Below, in pieces: positions 44,956 through 53,300 of a stretch of DNA of 64,000 nt (within the stretch, counting starts at the first letter, position 1; every line of letters starts with the position of its first letter). The DNA lies in the NCBI GenBank assembly GCA_900545225.1, contig UQXZ01000001.1, positions 1 through 64,000 on the forward strand. Reading direction: 5' to 3'. Below the pieces are notes generated by a model, which worked only from the letters and a program-made list of their open reading frames with translations, was not told the origin of the DNA and did not search any database. The DNA is from an uncultured Eubacteriales bacterium (GTDB taxonomy: Bacteria > Bacillota > Clostridia > Lachnospirales > Lachnospiraceae). The translations under genes were made by a program, and so were the position numbers.

Positions 44956-47826
44956 TTAATGAGCATTCAGCCAGTTATCGCCCTCTCCAGTTTCAATCAT
45001 GAGAGGAACCTTAAGCTTAACGGCCTTTGTCATTGCCTCTTCCAGGATAGATTTTACTTCATCAACTTCATCCTTGTAAGTCTCAATAAGTAATTCATCA
45101 TGAACCTGCAATATAAGCCTTGATTTTAAGTTTCTGGAATAGAGTTCATTAAATACCCTAATCATGGCAATCTTCATAATATCAGCAGCCGTTCCTTGAA
45201 TAGGTGCATTCATGGCTACTCTTTCACCAAACGATCTCAATCGGAAGTTCTTTGAAGAAAGATCCGGTATCGGTCTCTTTCTTCCTAAAATTGTCTCCGA
45301 ATATCCCTTATCCTTGGCGCTTTGTACAAGATTATCCAAAAATGTCTTAATCTTAGGATATGTATGGAAATAACTGTCAATATACTGCTTAGCTTCAGAA
45401 ACCGATATGGAAAGGTCATTACTGAGTCCAAATGAGCTTATTCCGTAAATGATACCGAAGTTAACTGCCTTTGCATTTCTTCTCATTTCCGGAGTTACCA
45501 TGTCAACAGGAACATGGAATACCTGAGAAGCTGTCATTGTATGAATATCTTCCGCACTTCTATATGCATTGATAAGCTTTTCATCACCAGACATATGAGC
45601 AAGAACTCTTAATTCAATCTGAGAATAATCCGCATCTAAGAATACACATCCGTCCTTAGGAACAAATACTTTTCTTATCTGTCTTCCAATTTCCATTCGA
45701 ATAGGAATATTCTGTAAGTTTGGCTGAGATGAACTTATTCTTCCTGTAGCAGTTACTGTCTGATTAAATTCACCATGTATTCTTCCATCTGGCTCAATAA
45801 ATGCCACAAGACCTTCACCATATGTTGACTTAAGCTTTGTAAGTGTTCTGTACTCAAGAACATTTGCAACTATTGTATATTCCGGTGCAAGACTTTCAAG
45901 TACATCTGCCGCAGTTGAATATCCTGTCTTAGTCTTCTTACCATGTGGCAGATGAAGTCTGTCAAAGAGTACTTCACCAAGCTGTTTTGGTGAACTGATA
46001 TTGAAGTCCACACCTGCTTCTTCAATAATTTGCTCTCTTATTGTTTCAATTCTTTCAGAAAGCTTCTGAGTATAATTATTTAACTCATCTTTCTGCACAC
46101 GGATTCCCTGCATGGACATATCCGCAAGAACAAGACTTGTAGGTAATTCCACATCCTTATAAAGGCTTTCTCCATCAACGGAAACAAGTTTTGAATAAAC
46201 CTCTCTTCCACTGTGGAATAAAACATTTGCCTCTAATACAGTCTGTTTCTGAACATCCTTCTTTAAATCCTTCGGTGTTTCAAGCACTTCCTTAAGATAT
46301 GTAAATGCAAGAACATCATATGAGTAATTTCCTACATTAGGATCAACAATATATGCCGCAAGTCCAAGGTCGAAAATGTTATCTACAGGAAATCCATAAC
46401 TTGTTTCAAGTTCTAAGTTCTTAATGAAGAAATTAATGTTATTAACATAAATCTTCGCAAATGTTTCCCTGTTATCAGCCCTGGATATTCTGTCAAATAA
46501 TTCCCTTACGCCACTGAGTATCTGCTCTTTTGAAAGATAAGGCTCCTGAACAGTATAAATGCTGTCACCTGAAGCAACTGAAACAAATACATTGTCACCG
46601 TCATTTATAAGGCTGATTGATGCATTTCTGGCATTTGAGACATTTTCAAAAATATCATCTGATAACTTTGTATATTCATCAAAGTCCTGAATTTCTACAG
46701 TCTTTAATTCAGTCATTGGCCCAACAGGGTTAAAGATGTTGTCATCTATGTGAACTTCTTTTTCTGGTGTTACTGTAGCAGCTCTATCAGAATCCGCAGT
46801 ACCATTTGCAGCTGCACTTTCTGCCATTAATTCACCAAATAACTCTTCAATGTCGTCATTTGAAGCAGGCTGCATTGCATTTTCATCCGGCTGATTTACA
46901 TCCTTGTCTGAAGCTGCTGTGCCATTTGAATCAGAACCACCATCACTTCCATAGCCCTTCTTTTTTAATCTCTCAACAAATGTTTTAAGATTGAGCTTAA
47001 TGAGAAAATCCATTGAATTGTCATTGCATAAGTTTTCTAACTTTGCACCATCGATATCTGTTTCAATTGGTGCATCCACATCAATCTTTGCGAGAAATTT
47101 ACTGAGGATAATATTATCCTTACTCTCTGTAAGTTTCTTAGCTGTTGATTTTGATTTAATATCATCAATATGATCCAGAAGATTTTCTACTGTATGATAT
47201 TCAGCAATAAGAGGCATTGCGGTTTTCGGTCCAATTCCCTTTGCCCCCGGAATATTATCAGATGTATCTCCCATAAGAGCCTTTAAATCAACAAATTCTT
47301 CAGGTGTTACGCCATACTCTTCATAAAGCTCTGCAGGTGTATATGTATCAACCGTAGTTTTACCGGCTCTTGTCTTAGGATTCTTCATTGTTATATTGTC
47401 GTCCAACAACTGAAGTAAATCCTTATCTCCGGATACAATTACAACCTTTTCTCCATTTGCGGACATTCTCTTTGATAATGTACCGATAATATCGTCTGCT
47501 TCATAACCAGGCTTTTCAGCAATTGTAATATTCATGGACTTAAGAACGTCCTTTATGAGAGGAACCTGAACTCTTAAATCATGGTCCATGGACTTTCTTG
47601 TACCCTTATATTCTTTGTACTTTTCATGTCTAAATGTAGGTTCAGATCTGTCAAATGCCACTATCAGTTTGTTCGGTTTTTCTTCATCAATGAACTTGAA
47701 CAAAATGTTGAGGAATCCGTATATGGCTCCTGTAGGAGTACCGTCCGGAGCGGTTAACGGAGGAATGGCATAAAATGCTCTGTTGAGTATGCTATGACCG
47801 TCTATAAGCATAAGTTCTGAACTCAT
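44956..47826 (-). CDS. polA: DNA polymerase I, probably lacking 3'-5' proofreading
   Basis: Fills gaps in repair and removes Okazaki primers. Three parts in 956 aa: a 5'-3' exonuclease (1-290, LIDGHSILNRAFYAIPP, GYEADDIIG, GDTSDNIPGAKGIGPK), a linker rich in Asp/Ser/Ala (about 300-370), a degenerate 3'-5' exonuclease fold (about 375-570) in which the Asp-x-Glu metal motif is absent, and a full polymerase domain (DYSQIELRVLAHMSGD; RRNAKAVNFGIIYG; VHDELL). The ATG follows GAGG by 7 nt. The terminator of the tRNA gene ends only about 20 bp upstream. Confidence 0.97.
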   Translation of the reverse strand: MSSELMLIDGHSILNRAFYAIPPLTAPDGTPTGAIYGFLNILFKFIDEEKPNKLIVAFDRSEPTFRHEKYKEYKGTRKSMDHDLRVQVPLIKDVLKSMNITIAEKPGYEADDIIGTLSKRMSANGEKVVIVSGDKDLLQLLDDNITMKNPKTRAGKTTVDTYTPAELYEEYGVTPEEFVDLKALMGDTSDNIPGAKGIGPKTAMPLIAEYHTVENLLDHIDDIKSKSTAKKLTESKDNIILSKFLAKIDVDAPIETDIDGAKLENLCNDNSMDFLIKLNLKTFVERLKKKGYGSDGGSDSNGTAASDKDVNQPDENAMQPASNDDIEELFGELMAESAAANGTADSDRAATVTPEKEVHIDDNIFNPVGPMTELKTVEIQDFDEYTKLSDDIFENVSNARNASISLINDGDNVFVSVASGDSIYTVQEPYLSKEQILSGVRELFDRISRADNRETFAKIYVNNINFFIKNLELETSYGFPVDNIFDLGLAAYIVDPNVGNYSYDVLAFTYLKEVLETPKDLKKDVQKQTVLEANVLFHSGREVYSKLVSVDGESLYKDVELPTSLVLADMSMQGIRVQKDELNNYTQKLSERIETIREQIIEEAGVDFNISSPKQLGEVLFDRLHLPHGKKTKTGYSTAADVLESLAPEYTIVANVLEYRTLTKLKSTYGEGLVAFIEPDGRIHGEFNQTVTATGRISSSQPNLQNIPIRMEIGRQIRKVFVPKDGCVFLDADYSQIELRVLAHMSGDEKLINAYRSAEDIHTMTASQVFHVPVDMVTPEMRRNAKAVNFGIIYGISSFGLSNDLSISVSEAKQYIDSYFHTYPKIKTFLDNLVQSAKDKGYSETILGRKRPIPDLSSKNFRLRSFGERVAMNAPIQGTAADIMKIAMIRVFNELYSRNLKSRLILQVHDELLIETYKDEVDEVKSILEEAMTKAVKLKVPLMIETGEGDNWLNAH

Positions 47827-47847
47827 CTGAATACCTCGTCTATAAAT

Positions 47848-47881
47848 AAAAAAACGCACATATAGAATATCTAGTCTGTGC
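47848..47881 (-). terminator. Terminator of tRNA-Leu, inside the polA leader
   Basis: GCACA/TGTGC arm with inner TAGA/TCTA, then seven T on the minus strand. It ends about 20 nt before the polA start codon, so polA transcripts that begin further upstream must read through it. Confidence 0.85.
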
Positions 47882-47911
47882 TTTAAAAATTACATAAATT
47901 TTAATTCCTAA

Positions 47912-47994
47912 TGCGGATGGTGGGAGTCGAACCCACACGATGTCACCACCGGCAGATTTTGAGTCTGCTGCGTCTGCCATTCCGCCACATCCGC
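47912..47994 (-). tRNA. tRNA-Leu (anticodon CAA)
   Basis: On the minus strand a complete cloverleaf: acceptor GCGGATG/CATCCGC, anticodon loop CTCAAAA with CAA (reads UUG), a long variable arm as in class II tRNAs, T arm with GGTTCGACTCC, discriminator A. 83 nt. The CCA end is not encoded (TTAGG follows). Confidence 0.96.
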
Positions 47995-48001
47995 AATCTA
48001 A

Positions 48002-48025
48002 CCCTGTTATATTATCATAACAGGG
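48002..48025 (-). terminator. Hairpin between the CHAP gene and the tRNA
   Basis: A 9-bp perfect stem CCCTGTTAT/ATAACAGGG with a 6-nt loop, immediately after the hydrolase stop and 8 bp before the tRNA. No T-run follows, so it may be a weak terminator or a processing/stabilising hairpin in a shared transcript. Confidence 0.5.
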
Positions 48026-48048
48026 CTGATTTTACAATATATTAATAA

Positions 48049-49227
48049 TTATATAGCCTTGCCATTTGGCCATACCCAGCCGATATAACCGCGATATCCT
48101 CTGCATGTTGCAGTGGCATCTGAGTCAAATGATTCGATGGACTGAATCTTAATATAACCTACGTTACTTGCTACTTTACCATTGCCAAGATAGATTCCGA
48201 TATGACCATATTCGGCACCTGCCGCACCCCATCCTGAACTGATTACACATGCTCCTACAGGAATATTGTCCATACTTCTGCTTCCTGAGTAACTCCATTT
48301 TAACCAGTAGTCAATTGCATTACCTCTTGGAGGTGTTATACCAGTGTAGCTGTATACACCTGATACCCATGCAGCACACCAGCCTGGTAATGCAGGGAAT
48401 GTTGAATTACCGGCAGCGGCATTTTTTGCAACCTGCTCTCTGAGAGAAGATGAACCCTGGTTGTTATTTCCTGTATCTTTATCATCATCTGAAGGAGTTG
48501 TCGTTACAGGTGGCTTTGCAGCCTCTTCACGCTCAATTCTGTCAAGCTCTTCCTGTCTCTTTGCTTCTGCAAGACGTGCTTCCTCTTCAGCTTTCTTTTT
48601 AGCCCCTTCTTCAGCAAGAAGTGCCTTTGAGAATTCTGTATTGAGCTGCTCTATTTCAGATTTCTTTGACTCAACAAGATTATCAAGCTCTTTCTGCTTG
48701 TTAGTCATTTCCTCTTTTGCACTGTTCATTTCAGCAATCTGATAATTGAGCTCTTCCTTTAAAGAAGAAATCTTATCTACATTTACCTTAATGTCATCTA
48801 GCTTACTTCTGTCATATGAATATATCTTCTGATAATATTCAGCAGTATTTAATGCATCTGCAAATGATTCAGATGTAAAAAGACTCTCTACAAGGCCGTT
48901 ATTACCATTTTCATAGTTGTACTGAATTCGATATTTCATATCAGAATACTGCTGATCAAGCTCTTTTTGAGTATCTTCCAGATCCTTATTAACATCATAC
49001 ATCTGAGAAATAAGATCAGTAGCCTTGCTGTCTAACTGATTAATCTCATCATTAATGCTCTTTAATTTACTTTCTAATTCTGAAAGCTGATTGTTGGACT
49101 GATTAATTTTATTATTAATTTCCTCACTGGATTCGGCATTAATGGTTGTGGTTACACCAACTACTGCCGTACCTGCGGAAATTATGGCCGTTACAGCTGC
49201 CCCGGCTTTTACTAAAAATGATTTCAT
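48049..49227 (-). CDS. Secreted coiled-coil CHAP-domain peptidoglycan hydrolase (PcsB-like)
   Basis: A 392-aa exported protein: signal peptide (about 1-31), a long heptad-rich coiled coil (about 33-235), a Thr/Ser/Asp/Asn-rich linker (about 240-270) and a C-terminal CHAP domain (about 280-390) with the catalytic Cys in GWCAAWVSG and His in YGHIGIYLGNG. The layout matches PcsB/CwlO-type enzymes that split peptidoglycan during division under FtsEX control. The gene is next to a second coiled-coil hydrolase. Ribosome site GGGGG. The promoter region carries 17-bp tandem repeats. Confidence 0.88.
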   Translation of the reverse strand: MKSFLVKAGAAVTAIISAGTAVVGVTTTINAESSEEINNKINQSNNQLSELESKLKSINDEINQLDSKATDLISQMYDVNKDLEDTQKELDQQYSDMKYRIQYNYENGNNGLVESLFTSESFADALNTAEYYQKIYSYDRSKLDDIKVNVDKISSLKEELNYQIAEMNSAKEEMTNKQKELDNLVESKKSEIEQLNTEFSKALLAEEGAKKKAEEEARLAEAKRQEELDRIEREEAAKPPVTTTPSDDDKDTGNNNQGSSSLREQVAKNAAAGNSTFPALPGWCAAWVSGVYSYTGITPPRGNAIDYWLKWSYSGSRSMDNIPVGACVISSGWGAAGAEYGHIGIYLGNGKVASNVGYIKIQSIESFDSDATATCRGYRGYIGWVWPNGKAI

Positions 49228-49306
49228 AATTCCCCCATTTATGATTTATACGCGTATGTTTATCCTATGTTCATTTAATATTTAACTATAATCAGATAAC
49301 TTAATT

Positions 49307-49357
49307 CTTTAAGTATCCTAACTTCTTAGGTATATCAACTTGTTAGCTATCCTGACT
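49307..49357. repeat. Three adjacent 17-bp degenerate direct repeats
   Basis: CTTTAAGTATCCTAACT (49307-49323), TCTTAGGTATATCAACT (49324-49340), TGTTAGCTATCCTGACT (49341-49357). A further partial copy, TGTTATCTAT, starts at 49359. They lie 80-130 bp upstream of the CHAP hydrolase start and may be regulator sites. Confidence 0.65.
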
Positions 49358-49364
49358 GTGTTAT

Positions 49365-49406
49365 CTATATAAAAATTGAAAATTTATAATATCAATTTTT
49401 ATATAG
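49365..49406. promoter_or_regulatory. 15-bp perfect inverted repeat upstream of the CHAP hydrolase
   Basis: CTATATAAAAATTGA (49365-49379) is exactly mirrored at 49392-49406 with a 12-nt AT loop. No T-run follows. It is a possible operator or leader hairpin. Confidence 0.5.
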
Positions 49407-49468
49407 CCTTTATCGAATTGATAATAACATATATTCAGGACTAATAATAATTAAATCTCGGAAAGTAC

Positions 49469-49511
49469 AAAAAAAGCGTGTAACAGTGAATATTTACTGT
49501 TACACGCTTTA
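49469..49511 (-). terminator. Intrinsic terminator of the NlpC/P60 gene
   Basis: A 15-bp stem AAAGCGTGTAACAGT with its mirror, 8-nt loop, and seven T on the minus strand. Confidence 0.93.
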
Positions 49512-49538
49512 ATAATATATAAGAATTACATTTTGTAA

Positions 49539-50642
49539 TTAAACTCTTCTGATTGTTGTAGGTCCACCAATAATATAAATTGATGAGTAACATACAGAAC
49601 TACCAGGCTGTGGTGCATGAATCATCTGTCCGTTACCAACGTAGATACCTACGTGACCAGGATAACAAACGATATCGCCAGGACGTGCTTCTGAAATAGA
49701 AACTCCTCTACCTATAGATGCAAGTGATGAAGACTGACGAGGTACGCTGATACCAACTGCTGCATATGCTCTATTTACAAGACCTGAACAGTCGATACCG
49801 CTATAGCTGCTACCCCCAAATACATATGGTGTACCTAAGTAGCTTGCTGCTGCAGAAACTACATCACTATATGAAGCATCACTGCTGCCTCCATCTGATG
49901 ATGAAGAATCTGAGTCATCATAACCTGAGTTGCTGCTACCACCTGAACTACCTGATGGACCTGAAGATGACTCACTTCTTGTTGGAACAGATGCAGCTTC
50001 AGCTGCGGCTGCTCTTGCTGCGGCTGCTTCCATAGCTGATGCAATCTGTGTATCGAAGTCCTTAACTGTAGCTCTCTTATCAGCAATTGTTGCTTCAAGC
50101 TGTGACTTCTTATCCTGATATTCCTGCTGTGAAGATGCAAGTTCAGCCATGTCACTTTCAAGCTGTGACTGAAGTTCCTTTATCTGCTTTGTTGTAGCAT
50201 CTAATTCTTCAAGAGCTTTTCTGTCATAGTCGTACATTTTCTGAGCATACTCAGCCTTGTTAAGGGCATCACTCATATCAGTTGAAGTAATAAGAGCTTC
50301 TTCAACAGTCTTATTCTTGTTTTCGTACATGTACTGGATACGAAGTTTCATATCCTGTTCCTGCTTCTTCTGCTTCTCTTCAGCAACCTTTAAGTCAGCA
50401 TTAGCCTTTTCCATCTGGTCGTTGATTTTTGCAGCTTCACTTTCAAGATTGTCAATCTGCTCTAAAGCATTTGTTAATTCTTCCTGTAAGTTGTCAATTT
50501 CTGACTGAGCATTGTTTTTCTGATTTGTTAAGTCAGTAACTTCGTCAGCGAGAACTGTCATTACAGGTGTTGCACCAATAGCTGCACCTGATATTGACAA
50601 AGCGAGGAGTTTAGCGAGTTTCTTAGATTTATTTGATTTCAT
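49539..50642 (-). CDS. Secreted coiled-coil NlpC/P60 peptidoglycan hydrolase
   Basis: A 367-aa exported cysteine peptidase that cuts peptidoglycan stem peptides. Signal peptide (about 1-33, ending VLADE), coiled coil (about 35-205), a Ser/Gly/Asp-rich linker (about 215-255) and a C-terminal NlpC/P60 domain with Cys in GIDCSGLVNRAY, His in PGHVGIYVGNG and the polar residue His in MIHAPQPG. Domain layout resembles CwlO. Ribosome site AAAGGAA. Upstream are direct repeats and three WalR-like half sites, so control by a WalR-type regulator is possible. Confidence 0.92.
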   Translation of the reverse strand: MKSNKSKKLAKLLALSISGAAIGATPVMTVLADEVTDLTNQKNNAQSEIDNLQEELTNALEQIDNLESEAAKINDQMEKANADLKVAEEKQKKQEQDMKLRIQYMYENKNKTVEEALITSTDMSDALNKAEYAQKMYDYDRKALEELDATTKQIKELQSQLESDMAELASSQQEYQDKKSQLEATIADKRATVKDFDTQIASAMEAAAARAAAAEAASVPTRSESSSGPSGSSGGSSNSGYDDSDSSSSDGGSSDASYSDVVSAAASYLGTPYVFGGSSYSGIDCSGLVNRAYAAVGISVPRQSSSLASIGRGVSISEARPGDIVCYPGHVGIYVGNGQMIHAPQPGSSVCYSSIYIIGGPTTIRRV

Positions 50643-50679
50643 AACTGAATAATTCCTTTTCCAAATATCTTATTCGATA

Positions 50680-50778
50680 CTATGCTTATACTAACGTAAC
50701 TGTGCTTACGCAACGCCTGCTTATGCTACCGTAACGTGTGCTCATATTATTGTACGCTGACATAAGCATGGTAACGAA
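50680..50778. repeat. Imperfect repeats built on GCTTAT...CGTAAC
   Basis: ATGCTTATACTAACGTAAC, TGCTTACGCAACGC, TGCTTATGCTACCGTAACG and the inverted CATAAGCATGGTAACG occur within 100 bp, each of 14-20 bp. They suggest several binding sites for one regulator or a locally amplified repeat. Confidence 0.5.
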
Positions 50779-50825
50779 CAAAATATATAATTTTAAAATT
50801 CCGGTCCCATAAATAACCATTAAAT

Positions 50826-50853
50826 GTTACGTATTTGTTACTGTAATTTTACA
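50826..50853 (-). promoter_or_regulatory. Three WalR-like half sites at 11-bp spacing
   Basis: On the minus strand TGTAAA-N5-AGTAAC-N5-CGTAAC. The known WalR/YycF box is TGTWAH-N5-TGTWAH; the first half site fits fully and the other two differ at their first base(s). It lies about 185-210 bp upstream of a peptidoglycan hydrolase gene, a classic WalR target. No walR is visible in the window. Confidence 0.4.
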
Positions 50854-50917
50854 AACTACGAATACAGTATATATGTATCATTACAAATTATCAAGCAAAT
50901 ATAGTGTTTAATAATAT

Positions 50918-50975
50918 AAAAAAAGTGTAAATCAATAATTTATAAATATATTATAAATTGTTAATTTACACTTTC
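50918..50975 (-). terminator. Intrinsic terminator of the asp23-recN operon
   Basis: AAAGTGTAAAT and its mirror form the base of a long AT-rich hairpin with inner complementary arms; a run of seven T follows on the minus strand. Confidence 0.85.
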
Positions 50976-50993
50976 TTTAATTTTCTTATGAAA

Positions 50994-52685
50994 TTATCTG
51001 GCGTTATTCACCTTATAATCATTGGCAAGCTGCTTCATTTCTTTAGCATTTTCCATTACATTTTCTGTAATTTTACTTCCGCCCAGGAATCTTGCCAGCT
51101 CATTTATCTGTGATTCTTCATCCAGCTCCCTCATACAGGTAATTGTTTTATTATCACTTACTTCTTTATATACATAGAAATGAGTATCAGCCATGGCTGC
51201 TATCTGTGGAAGGTGGGTAATACATATAATCTGATGTGATTTGGAAATATTGTGCATTTTCTCAGCTACGTACTGAGCAGTTCTACTGCTTATTCCCGTA
51301 TCGATCTCATCAAATATCATTGTTCCCGTAATATCCCTGTCTGCAATAACACTCTTTATTGCAAGCATAATACGACTGATTTCACCACCTGATGCAATAT
51401 TTTTTAGTGGCTTTACATCTTCTCCCGAATTAAGACTTATTAAAAATTCAACACTGTCATATCCATTAGATGAAAATGTATCATTTTTTCTGACTTCAAT
51501 TAAAAACTGAACATTGTTGAAATTTAAATCTGTCATTTCAGACATTATTAATGACTGTAAATGTTCTGCTATACCGACTCTTTTGTCATGTAATGACTGA
51601 CAGACCTGATTCATTTCATCGATAAGCTCATTAATTCTGTCTTTAAGCTTTGTAATATATTCGTCAGAGTTAATTAAAGTATCAAGTCTCTCTATCTTTT
51701 CATCAAGAGCTTCAAGAATCCCCTTAACACTTCCGTTATATTTTCTCTTAAGTGTGTTATAAAGATCTATTCTGTTTGTAATACGGGCGAATTCCTCTTC
51801 GTCCATTTCGTTATTCTCTATATAAGAATATAAATCACCTGAAGCATCTGAAAGAATACTTTCAGCCTCTTTTAATGCATCATATATCTGAACTAAATCC
51901 TTATCGTAGTTAATGGCATCACCGAGAGATTTGATAGCCTTACCAAGTAAATCGATGCTGTTTACATCACCTGACTCCAGTGACTGCAGTGATTCTGCCA
52001 CTCCTCTTCTGATTTTTTCAAGATATGACATCTTAGAGAACTTTTCTTCAAGTTCTTCATCTTCTTCGACAGTTAAAGAAGCTTCTTCAATTTCCTTAAT
52101 CTCGTATTGAAGAAGTGAAATCTCTCTTTCTCTAAGGCTTGCATCATCGCCAATATTTGCAAGTTTTGAATTGCACTCCGTATATTCCTCATACAGACTC
52201 TTTTGTCTGTCCATAAGCTTACGGAACTCATCATCACCAAATGAATCTACCAGCTTTAACTGATTTTCAGTTTTAAGCAGTAATAAATTATCACGCTGAC
52301 TGTGCATATCTATAATTAAAGAAGATAATGATCTGACCTGTGCTGCAGAAACAGTTACACCGTTGATTTTAAATACAGATCTTGCAGGTAAAATCTTTCT
52401 TGTAACTATAATATCTCCATCAGACAAATCAACGGCATCAAGCTCTGTAAGGGCTTTTAACTTATCTGCATCATTTATATGAAATGAAACAGAAATAAAT
52501 GAATATTCCTCTCCGGCTCTAATCACATCTGAATTAATCTTTGCACCTAATGCGGCACCTATTGCACCAAGAATAATGGACTTACCTGCACCGGTTTCAC
52601 CGGTAATTATGTTAAGTCCTTCATTAATGTCTATGTCTAAACAATCAATAAGTGCATAGTTTTCAATATGTATATTAGTTAACAT
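50994..52685 (-). CDS. recN: DNA repair protein RecN
   Basis: SMC-like ATPase that acts early in double-strand-break repair. Walker A is ITGETGAGKSIILGAIG (about 29-45), a long coiled-coil middle is at about 150-380, and the C-terminal Walker B and signature lie in NIASGGEISRIMLAIKS and MIFDEIDTGISSRTA. 563 aa. Its ATG lies inside the end of argR (11-bp overlap). It is the last gene of the long operon; spoIVB and spo0A do not follow. Confidence 0.96.
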   Translation of the reverse strand: MLTNIHIENYALIDCLDIDINEGLNIITGETGAGKSIILGAIGAALGAKINSDVIRAGEEYSFISVSFHINDADKLKALTELDAVDLSDGDIIVTRKILPARSVFKINGVTVSAAQVRSLSSLIIDMHSQRDNLLLLKTENQLKLVDSFGDDEFRKLMDRQKSLYEEYTECNSKLANIGDDASLREREISLLQYEIKEIEEASLTVEEDEELEEKFSKMSYLEKIRRGVAESLQSLESGDVNSIDLLGKAIKSLGDAINYDKDLVQIYDALKEAESILSDASGDLYSYIENNEMDEEEFARITNRIDLYNTLKRKYNGSVKGILEALDEKIERLDTLINSDEYITKLKDRINELIDEMNQVCQSLHDKRVGIAEHLQSLIMSEMTDLNFNNVQFLIEVRKNDTFSSNGYDSVEFLISLNSGEDVKPLKNIASGGEISRIMLAIKSVIADRDITGTMIFDEIDTGISSRTAQYVAEKMHNISKSHQIICITHLPQIAAMADTHFYVYKEVSDNKTITCMRELDEESQINELARFLGGSKITENVMENAKEMKQLANDYKVNNAR

Positions 52686-53148
52686 TCATATCCTCTCTAG
52701 ATTTCACAACAATGTGCAGTCTCTCTTTAAGAGATGTGGCATCTTCCTTTGATGATGTGGCAACCATAATAGTATCGTCTCCGGCGATGGAACCTACAAC
52801 TTCTTCCAAGTCCATTGCATCAAGAGCAGCACATACCGCACTTGCCATACCCGGAACGGTTTTAATAACAAGGAGATTCTGGGCTACGGACATGGAAATA
52901 AATCCATCTCTCATAACATTTACATATTTATCTGCAAGATTAATATCTGCAGACTGATATATAACATACTTCTGATGCTTACCGTCTACTGATGTTTTAG
53001 TAAGATTTAACTCTCTGATATCTCTTGAAACAGTTGCCTGAGTAACGTTATATCCCGCCTGATTAAGAGCGTCCGCAAGTTCTTCCTGAGTCTCTATGTT
53101 ATTTTTTCTGATTAATTCAATTATTTTATTTTGGCGCTCAGACTTCAT
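52675..53148 (-). CDS. argR: Arginine repressor ArgR/AhrC
   Basis: Hexameric arginine-dependent regulator of arginine genes. N-terminal winged HTH (about 1-70, GYNVTQATVSRDIRELNLTK) and C-terminal arginine-binding domain (about 80-150, with GSIAGDDTIMVA). 157 aa. The start ATG has AGGAGG 5 nt upstream. No arginine genes are adjacent; its position before recN is the standard clostridial order. A 150-bp gap with an inverted repeat separates it from nadK. Confidence 0.95.
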   Translation of the reverse strand: MKSERQNKIIELIRKNNIETQEELADALNQAGYNVTQATVSRDIRELNLTKTSVDGKHQKYVIYQSADINLADKYVNVMRDGFISMSVAQNLLVIKTVPGMASAVCAALDAMDLEEVVGSIAGDDTIMVATSSKEDATSLKERLHIVVKSREDMNVN

Positions 53149-53200
53149 GTATCCTCCTACTAAATTCAATTGTCAAAACAATCAACCATAAATAATCAAT

Positions 53201-53250
53201 CACTAATTGTTAATCAAATTTGATTAATCAAACCTGGTTAATTATTAGTG
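53201..53250. repeat. Large imperfect inverted repeat with inner palindrome in the nadK-argR gap
   Basis: Outer arms CACTAATTGTTAA and TTAATTATTAGTG (two mismatches) surround the perfect palindrome TTAATCAAATTTGATTAA (53210-53227). Part of it is shared with the sequence after rsmH (34799-34835). No T-run follows. It could be an intercistronic mRNA hairpin. Confidence 0.6.
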
Positions 53251-53300
53251 ATTATTCAATCTTGATTAGTCATTTATAACTAGACATTCATGATTAACTA

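Larger units (their letters stand above)
49228..49468. other. Repeat-rich intergenic region upstream of the CHAP hydrolase
   Basis: No gene is seen. It contains three adjacent 17-bp units (49307-49357) with weaker flanking copies and a 15-bp perfect inverted repeat (49365-49406). Confidence 0.6.
50643..50917. other. Regulatory intergenic region upstream of the NlpC/P60 gene
   Basis: No gene is seen. It has a cluster of TGCTTAT/CGTAAC repeats near 50680-50780 and three GTTAC-type half sites at exact 11-bp spacing (50826-50853). Beyond it lies the recN terminator. Confidence 0.6.

Noticed and set aside
53149..53300. ARG box for ArgR autoregulation
   Set aside because: TGAAT/ATTCA-like words occur but no full 18-bp box was found; left only as a possibility.
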